From an uncultured Bacilli bacterium (GTDB lineage Bacteria; Bacillota_I; Bacilli_A; RF39; UBA660), in NCBI GenBank assembly GCA_947629135.1, contig CANRCN010000007.1, positions 1 through 35,287 of the forward strand: 35,287 nucleotides of DNA, read 5' to 3'. The position numbers were made by a program, and so were the translations under genes. The first letter of the stretch is position 1. Each line of letters begins with the position of its first letter. Positions 23,455-31,043 of the stretch are shown piece after piece. The notes beneath the pieces were generated by a model. That model made no database searches, had not been told where the DNA came from, and saw only the letters and a program-made list of their open reading frames with translations.

Positions 23455-23742
23455 ATGGACCGTGAATATATTAAAACTTTAAATGATGATGATACTCTAC
23501 TTGTTAAAACAACACTACTTCTTTATATGTATTCTTATTATGAAGAAGAAGGAATACTTGATGATGATTTAAAAAAATTATTTAATAATATTATAAGGCT
23601 TACTAAATATAGTAATTGTAGAATTACTCCACCTTACTTTAAAATGACTATTAAAGATATAAAAATGATATTTGCAAAAGCTCCAACTGATATATATACA
23701 AGTGCATCTTTTAAAGAAGAAACATCTATTAAAAAAAGGTAA
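23455..23742 (+). CDS. Small hypothetical protein (95 aa)
   Basis: This is a soluble, mostly helical protein with an acidic first half (LNDDDTLLVK, YYEEEGILDDDLKKLF) and a basic end. It has no recognised domain. A strong AAAGGAGTGAG site and a TATAAT at 23417-23422 support expression. It lies between the two diverging or converging members of the HxH pair, in the opposite orientation, which may be chance or may mark a module. A weak A/T hairpin (TAAAATA/TATTTTA, 23740-23761) lies between it and the convergent lipoprotein gene. Confidence 0.65.
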   Translation: MDREYIKTLNDDDTLLVKTTLLLYMYSYYEEEGILDDDLKKLFNNIIRLTKYSNCRITPPYFKMTIKDIKMIFAKAPTDIYTSASFKEETSIKKR

Positions 23743-23761
23743 AATAGAAAATTTTATTTTA
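23740..23761. terminator. Weak bidirectional A/T hairpin
   Basis: TAAAATA (23740-23746) and TATTTTA (23755-23761) surround an 8-nt loop between two convergent stops. Confidence 0.4.
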
Positions 23762-24314
23762 TCTTTTCTTTTGTATCTATATGTCTTATAATATCTCTAA
23801 TATCAACCATTTCAATAAAATTATTAACGTCAATATAAGGGTATTCATCCATGGCATCTCTTAAATCTTCATAGTATGAACTATAAATTTTTCTATTATT
23901 TTCAATTTTTACAGCTCTATAACCATAAACATATTTTCTTATATCTCCACCTAAGATGTTATTTCTATAAGTATATTCTCCTTGTAAATCTTTTTGATAT
24001 TCAAGAATTAAATCAAGATTTTCATCAATTCTAACCAAATCAGCATCAAGCAATCTATTTTCTAATTTTTTATTTGATTCGGAAATTAATCTATAATCAT
24101 CTTCCCTTTTATAAATTCTTCCTTTGTAAGTTTTAACATTAGATTTTTCACTTTCTAAATATCTTACAAATCCTTTAGTATTTCTATATAAATGAGTGTG
24201 TTTTTCTTTAATATTACAACTTTCATTAGGTTCTTTTTGACAGCCTGCTAAGACTAATATACTTGATGCTAATATCAAAGACAATATCTTTTTCTTATTC
24301 CATTTTATATTCAT
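23754..24314 (-). CDS. Lipoprotein with HxH module (186 aa)
   Basis: A type II signal peptide is clear: a basic start (NIKWNKKK), a hydrophobic core, then the lipobox VLAGC with the lipidated Cys25. The exported part begins with CNIKEKHTHLYRNTKGFVRYLESE (His39, His41). It shares the C..HxHxYxNxxGFxxYLxSE pattern with the membrane-anchored protein at 22517-23338, and both continue into an RID/VED segment and an EYPYIDV motif. A near-perfect AGGAGG precedes the ATG. It lacks the acidic tail of its paralogue. Family and function are unknown to me. Confidence 0.75.
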   Translation of the reverse strand: MNIKWNKKKILSLILASSILVLAGCQKEPNESCNIKEKHTHLYRNTKGFVRYLESEKSNVKTYKGRIYKREDDYRLISESNKKLENRLLDADLVRIDENLDLILEYQKDLQGEYTYRNNILGGDIRKYVYGYRAVKIENNRKIYSSYYEDLRDAMDEYPYIDVNNFIEMVDIRDIIRHIDTKEKIK

Positions 24315-24337
24315 ATATATTTTCCTCCTGGGTAATT

Positions 24338-24365
24338 ATTATAATATTTTTTTATTTTAAGTCAA
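24338..24365 (-). promoter_or_regulatory. Promoter of the lipoprotein gene
   Basis: On the minus strand TTGACT (24365-24360) and TATAAT (24343-24338) have a 16-nt spacer. The -35 lies within a GTCAA/TTGAC inverted repeat (24361-24374). Confidence 0.6.
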
Positions 24366-24427
24366 CTAATTGACAAATATCTTTAAAAAAATAATTATAT
24401 TTGTTATAATTTAAGTGGGTGATATGT

Positions 24428-26011
24428 ATGACGGATTATGAAATAAGTAAAAAGGCTAAACTTAAACCTATTAAAGAAGTTGCTAAGAAAATTAATATCA
24501 AGGAAGATGATCTTATTCCTTATGGAAAGTATATGAGTAAAATTAAAGCTCTTGATAAAAAGAAAAAAGGTAAATTAATTTTAGTTACCTCAACCAATCC
24601 TACACCTTATGGAGAAGGTAAAACAACTTTAGCTGTTGGACTAAATGATGCTTTAAATAAAAATGGTTATAAGTCTATTGTTGCTCTTCGAGAGCCTTCA
24701 TTAGGTCCTGTATTTGGAACTAAAGGTGGTGCTGCAGGTGGTGGACATAGTCAAGTTGCTCCTATGAATGATATTAATTTACATTTTACAGGAGATTTTC
24801 ATGCAATTACTTCTGCTAATAATTTAATATCGGCTATAATTGATAATCATATTTATCAAGGAAACAAATTAGGGATAGATAAAGTTTATTTTGAGAGATG
24901 TTTAGATGTAAACGATCGAGCTTTAAGACACATTAACCTAGGAAGTAGAGAAGAAAGTTTTACAATAACTGCAGCATCAGAAATCATGGCTATTTTTACA
25001 CTAGCTAAAGACCTTGATGATTTAAGAGAAAAACTTGATAATATCTTAGTTGGTTGTAATTTTCAAGGAAAAGAAATTTATTTAAAAGATTTAAAAGGAA
25101 CTGGTGCAGTTTTAGCTTTACTTAAAGATGCTTTTAAACCTAATTTAGTTCAAACTTTAGAAAATAATCCAGCAATAATTCATGGTGGACCGTTTGCTAA
25201 TATAGCTCATGGATGCAATTCAGTTGTTGCTACTAAAACTGCCTTAAGTTTAGCTGATTATGTAATTACAGAAGCTGGATTCGGAAGTGATATGGGAGCT
25301 GTTAAGTTTTTTGATATTAAATGTTCTTTGAATAATTTATATCCTGATTTAGTAGTCATAAATGCAACTATTAGAAGTTTAAAATATCATGGACAAGGAA
25401 ACCTTAAAAAAGGATTAGAAAACTTAAAATTTCATATTTTAAATATGCAAAAATTTAATGATAATGTTTTAGTAATATTAAATAAGTTTGATAAAGATAC
25501 TGATAAAGAAATTAAAACATTTGAAGAATATTGTCATAATTTAAATGTTCAAGTTTTAATTAGTAATATGTATAAAAATGGTAGTAAAGGTACTAAAAAG
25601 ATTGCTGAGACTGTAGTAGAATATGCTAATAAAGGTAATACTAAACATTATGAAATTTATGATTTAAATGATGATATTTTAACTAAAGTTAATAAATTTG
25701 CACATGATATATATGGAGCATCAGAAGTGGTTTATAAAGATAACCTTGATAAAGAATTAAAAAATCTTGATAAAAAGTATCAACATTATAAAATATGTAT
25801 TTCCAAAACTCCTGCTTCAATTACTGATAATAAAGATATTTTAGGTTATCCTAAAGATTTTACAATGACTGTTACTGGTTATAAAATTAATAATGGAGCT
25901 GGATTTATTACTATATTAATGGGTGGAGTTGTTAGAATGCCTGGTTTATCTAATGATGCTAATTATTTAAATATAGATGTTAAAAATGATGAAATAATAG
26001 GTATATTTTAA
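24428..26011 (+). CDS. fhs: Formate--tetrahydrofolate ligase
   Basis: Fhs makes 10-formyl-tetrahydrofolate from formate, THF and ATP, feeding purine and formyl-Met synthesis and one-carbon flux in anaerobes. The ATP loop is TNPTPYGEGKTT (56-67). The signature stretch EPSLGPVFGTKGGAAGGG is at 89-106, followed by QVAPMNDINLHFTGDFHAI. The length of 527 residues is slightly below the usual 550-560, with no obvious gap. The start at ATG 24428 follows GGGTGAT. An extended -10 TGTTATAAT lies at 24402-24410. Its stop enters a strong terminator. Confidence 0.97.
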   Translation: MTDYEISKKAKLKPIKEVAKKINIKEDDLIPYGKYMSKIKALDKKKKGKLILVTSTNPTPYGEGKTTLAVGLNDALNKNGYKSIVALREPSLGPVFGTKGGAAGGGHSQVAPMNDINLHFTGDFHAITSANNLISAIIDNHIYQGNKLGIDKVYFERCLDVNDRALRHINLGSREESFTITAASEIMAIFTLAKDLDDLREKLDNILVGCNFQGKEIYLKDLKGTGAVLALLKDAFKPNLVQTLENNPAIIHGGPFANIAHGCNSVVATKTALSLADYVITEAGFGSDMGAVKFFDIKCSLNNLYPDLVVINATIRSLKYHGQGNLKKGLENLKFHILNMQKFNDNVLVILNKFDKDTDKEIKTFEEYCHNLNVQVLISNMYKNGSKGTKKIAETVVEYANKGNTKHYEIYDLNDDILTKVNKFAHDIYGASEVVYKDNLDKELKNLDKKYQHYKICISKTPASITDNKDILGYPKDFTMTVTGYKINNGAGFITILMGGVVRMPGLSNDANYLNIDVKNDEIIGIF

Positions 26012-26012
26012 A

Positions 26013-26040
26013 AAAACTGTAGATTTGATTCTACAGTTTT
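26013..26040. terminator. Bidirectional terminator
   Basis: AAAACTGTAGA (26013-26023) pairs with TCTACAGTTTT (26030-26040) around a 6-nt loop, between convergent fhs and the cation exchanger gene. Confidence 0.8.
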
Positions 26041-26045
26041 AATAT

Positions 26046-26996
26046 TTAAATTACAAATACTAAAGTATAATAAATAGCAAATAAGACTAACAACATGACT
26101 CCTTCAATTCTATTTATTTTTCTTTTTGTAAAAGAAAATATAAATAAAATTAAAGATGATAAAATTAACATTATTAAATCTATATTTTGAAAACTTGCCA
26201 AAGTAATAGTTCCAAAGATAGCAACTGGTATACCAAGTACAACACATATATTAAAAATGTTACTACCAATTATATTTCCTAATAATAATTCTTGTTCTCC
26301 TTTTCGAGCTGAAACTATTGTAGTTACAAGTTCAGGAAGAGAAGTTCCAAAAGCAACAATAGTTAATGAAATAACTCTTTCACTTATACCTAATAATTTT
26401 GCAATATTAGAAGCATGATTAACAACTAAATTACTTCCTAATATAATACCTGATAAACCTAGTAAAACTAATCCTAAAGAGACACCCAAATTATATTTAG
26501 GTTTTTCTTTTTTATTAAATATCTTTTGCTTAGCAACAGTTAATAAATAATAGATAAATATTGTAAAGAAAATTAAAATTACAAATGCATCTGACCTAGT
26601 TATTTGATTTATAGATGCATTAGCCAATTTAGTATCCAAAAATAATACTACTAATAAAGTTGAAATAAGCAAAATTAAAGGTAATTCTTTCTTAATAGTA
26701 TTATCATTAATTTTTATAGGTCTAATAACAGCTGCAACTCCTAAAATTAATAAAATATTAAGGATATTACTACCAATAACATTTCCTAAAACCATATCAG
26801 TACTATGAGAAGCAAGAGCACTTATTGAAACAGCAAATTCAGGAGCACTTGTACCAAATGCAACTATAGTAAGACCAATAAGTATTTTAGGAACTTTAAA
26901 ATTTTGAGCAGTAGATGATGCACCTTCTACAAAAATATCAGCACCCTTAATTAAAAAAATAAATCCAGCTATCAATAATAAAATGCTAATTATCAC
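26046..26996 (-). CDS. CaCA-family sodium/calcium exchanger (YrbG-like)
   Basis: This 316-residue membrane protein has about ten helices in two inverted halves. Each half has the alpha-repeat of cation/Ca2+ antiporters: GTSAPEFAVS (48-57) with GNVIGSNI after it, and GTSLPELVTT (217-226) with GNIIGSNI after it. The conserved Glu (53 and 222) would bind the cation. It probably exports Ca2+ in exchange for Na+ or H+. The start is GTG 26996, with AGGAGAG about 9 nt upstream and no ATG nearby. It is divergent from the restriction-modification operon. Confidence 0.9.
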   Translation of the reverse strand: MIISILLLIAGFIFLIKGADIFVEGASSTAQNFKVPKILIGLTIVAFGTSAPEFAVSISALASHSTDMVLGNVIGSNILNILLILGVAAVIRPIKINDNTIKKELPLILLISTLLVVLFLDTKLANASINQITRSDAFVILIFFTIFIYYLLTVAKQKIFNKKEKPKYNLGVSLGLVLLGLSGIILGSNLVVNHASNIAKLLGISERVISLTIVAFGTSLPELVTTIVSARKGEQELLLGNIIGSNIFNICVVLGIPVAIFGTITLASFQNIDLIMLILSSLILFIFSFTKRKINRIEGVMLLVLFAIYYTLVFVI

Positions 26997-27023
26997 TTAA
27001 ACCACTCTCCTATCCTAAAACTT

Positions 27024-27052
27024 ATTATACTTAATTATTTTTCTAAATTCAA
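27024..27052 (-). promoter_or_regulatory. Promoter of the cation exchanger gene
   Basis: On the minus strand TTGAAT (27052-27047) and TATAAT (27029-27024) are 17 nt apart. Confidence 0.65.
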
Positions 27053-27125
27053 GTATTTATTTTCATTAAATATTTATATTCTATCATATGAATTGTAATA
27101 CAATAAAATTAGTTAGCAATTTGTG

Positions 27126-27139
27126 TCTACTTTAGTAGA
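27126..27139. promoter_or_regulatory. Palindrome at the restriction-modification promoter
   Basis: TCTACT-TT-AGTAGA is a perfect 6-2-6 palindrome. Its centre is about 38 nt before the predicted start of the methyltransferase operon (-10 at 27159-27164), so it covers the -35 position, where TAGAAA is no -35 match. No controller-protein gene is present. Confidence 0.5.
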
Positions 27140-27155
27140 AAAAAAAATATTTTAA

Positions 27156-27164
27156 TGATATAAT
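27156..27164 (+). promoter_or_regulatory. Extended -10 of the restriction-modification operon
   Basis: TGATATAAT lies about 35 nt upstream of the first methyltransferase start. Confidence 0.55.
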
Positions 27165-27197
27165 TGAATTATACAAAACTATGAAGGATGTGATGAT

Positions 27198-28280
27198 ATG
27201 TTAAGAGTTTTTGAAGCTTTTTCTGGTGTAGGTGCTCAATGTATGGCCTTAAGAAATCTAGAAAAAGAATATAAAGTAGTAGCAACCTGTGATATTGATG
27301 AATCTGCAACTCTTGCATATTATCATACTCATGCGAATAATAAAAAAAGTAACAAAAAATATAATGATAATAAAAAAAAAGAATTTATAATTAATAGAGG
27401 GATCGGAAATAAATCTAGAATAATGAAAATGAATTCTGAAACATTAGAAACATTATTTAATGCAGTAGATGTTTGCAATAATTTAGGAGATATTACTAAA
27501 TTAGAGGTAAAAGATATTCCTGATCATGATTTATTTACTTACTCATTTCCATGTCAAGATATTTCTTCTGTTGGAACTCAAAAAGGATTAGATATTGGAA
27601 GTGGTACAAGAAGTTCATTATTGTGGGAATGTAAAAAAATAATAGAAAATAAAAAACCAAAATATTTATTATTAGAAAATGTTAAAAATTTGACAACTGG
27701 TAAAAATAAAAAAAATTTTAATGATTGGCTTACTTATTTAGAAAAACAAGGATACACAAATTATTGGAAAATATTCGATGCAAAAGATTATGGAATTCCT
27801 CAAAGAAGACCAAGAGTTATTGTAGTTTCTAAATACGGAACATGTCATACTAATTTAATTAAAAATAATGAATTAAAAGTTAAAAAAAATATAAATGATA
27901 TAATAGATTTTAATGAAAAAGGATGGAAAAAATTTACACCAAAATCAGAAATAAAAGGTAATGTAAAAGAAGGATGCTATGCCTTTTTAGATGATCGTGA
28001 TTGGAAAAGAAATGGTGTAATGATTAGTAAAGTTTGTTCAACCCAAAGAGCAGGTCGAACTGGTTTAAAATTAATAAAAAATGAAAATGGACAATTATTT
28101 GAAAGAAAATTAAATGCATTAGAATGTTGTAGACTAATGGGATATAATGATTCAGATTATTATAATATGAAAAAAGGCAAATTATCCGATGGACAAATAA
28201 TGAAAATCTGTGGTAATTCAATAGTAGTAAATGTCTTAATGAATGTTTTTCAAAACATATATGAGGAGGAAGCAATATGA
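27198..28280 (+). CDS. DNA (cytosine-5-)-methyltransferase, subunit 1 of a restriction-modification operon
   Basis: This 360-residue m5C methyltransferase has the motifs in order: I FEAFSGVGAQ (5-14), IV SFPCQDIS (catalytic Cys119), VI LLLENV (ENV 160-162), VIII QRRPR (202-206), a variable target-recognition region, IX RKLNALECCRLMGY and X KICGNSIVVNVL. An insertion rich in Lys and Asn (about 46-78) separates motifs II and III. It methylates one strand of the protected site. AAGGA lies 9-10 nt before the ATG. Its TGA stop overlaps the next start (ATGA). Confidence 0.95.
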   Translation: MLRVFEAFSGVGAQCMALRNLEKEYKVVATCDIDESATLAYYHTHANNKKSNKKYNDNKKKEFIINRGIGNKSRIMKMNSETLETLFNAVDVCNNLGDITKLEVKDIPDHDLFTYSFPCQDISSVGTQKGLDIGSGTRSSLLWECKKIIENKKPKYLLLENVKNLTTGKNKKNFNDWLTYLEKQGYTNYWKIFDAKDYGIPQRRPRVIVVSKYGTCHTNLIKNNELKVKKNINDIIDFNEKGWKKFTPKSEIKGNVKEGCYAFLDDRDWKRNGVMISKVCSTQRAGRTGLKLIKNENGQLFERKLNALECCRLMGYNDSDYYNMKKGKLSDGQIMKICGNSIVVNVLMNVFQNIYEEEAI

Positions 28281-29380
28281 TAAATGGATTATCACTTTTT
28301 TCTAATGTTGGAATTGGAGAATTATTATTAAATAAATGTGGAATAAATATTGTGGTTGCTAATGAAATAAAAAAAGACAGAGTTAAATTTTATAAACATG
28401 TCTATCCTAAATGTGAAATAATACAAGGAGATATTAATGATCATTATGAAGAAATAATAAATGCTGCCAAAAGAAACAATTGTAAATTTTTAATAGCAAC
28501 CCCTCCATGTCAAGGAATGAGTATAGCAGGAAAAAGAGATTACTCAGATAGTAGAAATACTTTAATAATTCCTGTTTTAAATGCCATAAAAGATTTAGAT
28601 CCTGACTATGTACTAATCGAAAATGTTCCTCAAATACTCAAATTAAAAATTAGTTACAATAAAACTCATGATACAGTTGAAAACATAATTAAAAAAGAAT
28701 TTGGGAAAAAATATAATATAAATGATAATAAGATAATAAATGCACAAGAATATGGTGTACCACAAAATAGAAAAAGAGCTATAATATTATTAAATAAAAA
28801 AAATAAATGGGAATTTCCTAAAAAAGATAATAAAATTGTAACTGTTAGAGATACTATAGGAAATCTTCCAAGTGTTGAAGCTATTATTGATGGAAACATT
28901 AATTATTTTGTTGGTAATGACAAAAAAATAGAAGAATGCAAAAAAGTACATAAATGGCATGTCCCTAGAGAACACTCATTAAGACATGTTGAAATAATGC
29001 AACACACACCTACAGGACATTCTGCATTTGAAAATAAAATATATTATCCTAAAAAGATAGATGGTACTCGTGTTAAGGGATACAATACTACCTATAAAAG
29101 AATGGAATGGGATAAACCAGCCCCTACTATAACTATGGCAAATGGTAGCATTTCTTCACAATGTAATGTTCATCCTGGAAGATTAAATAAAGATGGTACC
29201 TATAGTGATGCAAGAGTACTAACAATTTATGAAATAATGAAATTATTTACAATACCTGATGATTGGAATATACCTGAATGGGCAAATGATAATTTTATAC
29301 GAAAAGTTATTGGAGAAGGTATTCCACCATTATTAATATATAAAATAGTAAGTAATATGGATGGTGATAATAATGAATAA
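28277..29380 (+). CDS. DNA (cytosine-5-)-methyltransferase, subunit 2 of a restriction-modification operon
   Basis: The second m5C methyltransferase is 367 residues. Motif I is SLFSNVGIGELLL, IV TPPCQGMS (Cys78), VI LIENV (ENV 115-117), VIII QNRKRAII (163-170), then APTITMANG, and a degenerate motif X, GEGIPPLL. It differs widely from subunit 1, so it is not a recent duplicate and likely reads a different half or strand of the site. Two m5C enzymes with one nuclease is the arrangement expected for an asymmetric recognition sequence, such as that of type IIS systems. It overlaps its neighbours by 4 nt upstream and 8 nt downstream. Confidence 0.93.
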   Translation: MINGLSLFSNVGIGELLLNKCGINIVVANEIKKDRVKFYKHVYPKCEIIQGDINDHYEEIINAAKRNNCKFLIATPPCQGMSIAGKRDYSDSRNTLIIPVLNAIKDLDPDYVLIENVPQILKLKISYNKTHDTVENIIKKEFGKKYNINDNKIINAQEYGVPQNRKRAIILLNKKNKWEFPKKDNKIVTVRDTIGNLPSVEAIIDGNINYFVGNDKKIEECKKVHKWHVPREHSLRHVEIMQHTPTGHSAFENKIYYPKKIDGTRVKGYNTTYKRMEWDKPAPTITMANGSISSQCNVHPGRLNKDGTYSDARVLTIYEIMKLFTIPDDWNIPEWANDNFIRKVIGEGIPPLLIYKIVSNMDGDNNE

Positions 29381-30803
29381 AGATGTATGGTTATTTCCTC
29401 AAAATTCTTGTGATATAAATCAATTCTTTGTAACATTAAATGTGTTTGGTAAATTAAATGGAATTAGCCGCAAAGAAAATGTACAACAATTACTTATGGA
29501 ACAACATTCAAAAATGGGTACATATAATCCACATATAAAAACAAATTTTTATGATTTTTCTTCTGCTAATCATAAAATTGATGAACCTCGTTTTTATGGA
29601 GCTATCTATGAAACATCAAACAAAAAAATTCATGTTAGTTCATATGGAGAATTATTATTAAAATATGAACATGATGAAATAAAAAGAAATAAAGTTTTTA
29701 TTGGAATGATTTTTAATATTCAATTTGATAATCCTTATAAAAAAATGAAAGGTTTTGATATATATCCATTACGACTTATATTTAAATTACTTACTGATAG
29801 CAAATTGAATTATAAATTAACAAATATAGAGGTTTCAGAAATACTTTATTATATAAAATCAGTTAAGAATAAAAATGATTATGATAATATTGTTAACAAA
29901 ATACTTGAATTTAGAAACACTAGTATGGAAAAAACTGTCGAAACATTAATTAGTGATGTAACTCAATTTATAAAGAATTATATTAGTTGTAATTATTTGT
30001 TTAACATTTTATCAGATATGAATATTACTATTCAAGAAAAATCTAGTAAACATTTTCCAATGCAATCTAAAGTCAGAAAAGATCCAACAATAATTACACC
30101 AAGAACATTTAAATTAACTTCAAATTTAAAAGAATTCGTTAATAAGTATTTATCTGAAATATCTTTGTATGAAGAAACAAAGAAACCTAATGGACTTAGA
30201 AGTGACTGGATAAGAGATATTTATAATAGTGTTCCAGAAATTTTGCTACATGAAATAGAAGAAAAAGAAGATATGTATACAGAATATCTTCAGATTCCTA
30301 AATTACTTGTTGAAACTTCAATTAATCCTGATAAATGGTCTAAATTTGAAGAATATATTACAAAAAGTTTCAATCTATTTGAAGATATTAATGCTGAAAC
30401 AATTGGAGGCCCTGGACAACCTGATTCTCTATGCCATTATTTAAAAGAAGATATTATTTTCTGTGCTGATGGTAAATCTACCCATAAGAAATTATCAAGT
30501 ATTAATGATGGAAGACTAAAACAACATAGAACATTGTACAATGCAAAATATACAATTATAGTTACACCTGGATATGTTCCAAGTGCAGTAGAAGATATTA
30601 AGGGTACTAACACCTGCATTATTACATCATATTGTTTTGCTGATTTAATAACAAAGTATATTTTCAAACTATATAAAAATCATGAAGAATGTAGTTATGA
30701 AATATTTAATAATTTAATTCTTAATAATCTTGGAACTGATTTAAGTGAAAAAATTTATTCAATTATAGATGATAAACTTGGTATTGATATTGATAATTTA
30801 TAA
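29373..30803 (+). CDS. Probable type IIS-like restriction endonuclease (PD-(D/E)XK candidate)
   Basis: This 476-residue protein follows two methyltransferases in a coupled operon, so it is most likely their nuclease. Its last third has the layout of a PD-(D/E)XK catalytic core: Glu327 in FEEYI, then GGPGQPD (Asp351), a 14-residue spacer and CADGKST (Asp366, Lys368). NAKYTIIVTPGYVPS follows as a further strand. The N-terminal two thirds (KDVWLFPQ..., EPRFYGAIYE) would carry the DNA-recognition domain. I recall AlwI-type enzymes having similar organisation, but cannot confirm it. ATG 29373 is chosen over 29361, with GGTGAT just before it. Confidence 0.65.
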   Translation: MNKDVWLFPQNSCDINQFFVTLNVFGKLNGISRKENVQQLLMEQHSKMGTYNPHIKTNFYDFSSANHKIDEPRFYGAIYETSNKKIHVSSYGELLLKYEHDEIKRNKVFIGMIFNIQFDNPYKKMKGFDIYPLRLIFKLLTDSKLNYKLTNIEVSEILYYIKSVKNKNDYDNIVNKILEFRNTSMEKTVETLISDVTQFIKNYISCNYLFNILSDMNITIQEKSSKHFPMQSKVRKDPTIITPRTFKLTSNLKEFVNKYLSEISLYEETKKPNGLRSDWIRDIYNSVPEILLHEIEEKEDMYTEYLQIPKLLVETSINPDKWSKFEEYITKSFNLFEDINAETIGGPGQPDSLCHYLKEDIIFCADGKSTHKKLSSINDGRLKQHRTLYNAKYTIIVTPGYVPSAVEDIKGTNTCIITSYCFADLITKYIFKLYKNHEECSYEIFNNLILNNLGTDLSEKIYSIIDDKLGIDIDNL

Positions 30804-30806
30804 TAT

Positions 30807-30831
30807 AAACTCACATACTTGTGAGTTTTTT
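30807..30831 (+). terminator. Terminator of the restriction-modification operon
   Basis: AAACTCACA (30807-30815) pairs with TGTGAGTTT (30820-30828) around TACT, and a T-run follows. Confidence 0.8.
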
Positions 30832-30884
30832 ATAAACTTAAAGGTATAGTAAAAAATGCAACAAGATAACATATACAACTTTCC

Positions 30885-30913
30885 TTGCTTTGTTGTACAA
30901 TAAGTGATAAAAT
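30885..30913 (+). promoter_or_regulatory. Promoter upstream of the uvrB leader
   Basis: TTGCTT (30885-30890) and the extended -10 TGATAAAAT (30905-30913) have a 17-nt spacer. Transcription would start near 30920, more than 120 nt before uvrB. Confidence 0.5.
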
Positions 30914-30939
30914 AATGATGTTAAGTGTTATATAGTTAT

Positions 30940-30992
30940 TTGTGGTAAGTTTATAGCTCAAATATGTCTATCAAAACTAACCACAATTTTTT
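30940..30992 (+). terminator. Terminator-like hairpin in the uvrB leader
   Basis: TTGTGGT-AAGTTT (30940-30952) pairs with AAAACTAACCACAA (30973-30986) with one mismatch around a 20-nt loop. Six T follow. Between the promoter at 30885 and uvrB it could end a small RNA or act as an attenuator. Confidence 0.55.
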
Positions 30993-31043
30993 CAAAATAG
31001 CATTAATTTTAAGGCTGATAATTGTCTTAGTAAAGGAGGAAAT

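Noticed and set aside
24361-24427. Tetrahydrofolate riboswitch before fhs
   Set aside because: The leader is only about 60 nt of A/T sequence with a short GTCAA/TTGAC repeat and no room for the riboswitch fold.
30804-31043. SOS (LexA/DinR) box before uvrB
   Set aside because: No GAAC...GTTC-type pair is present in this stretch.
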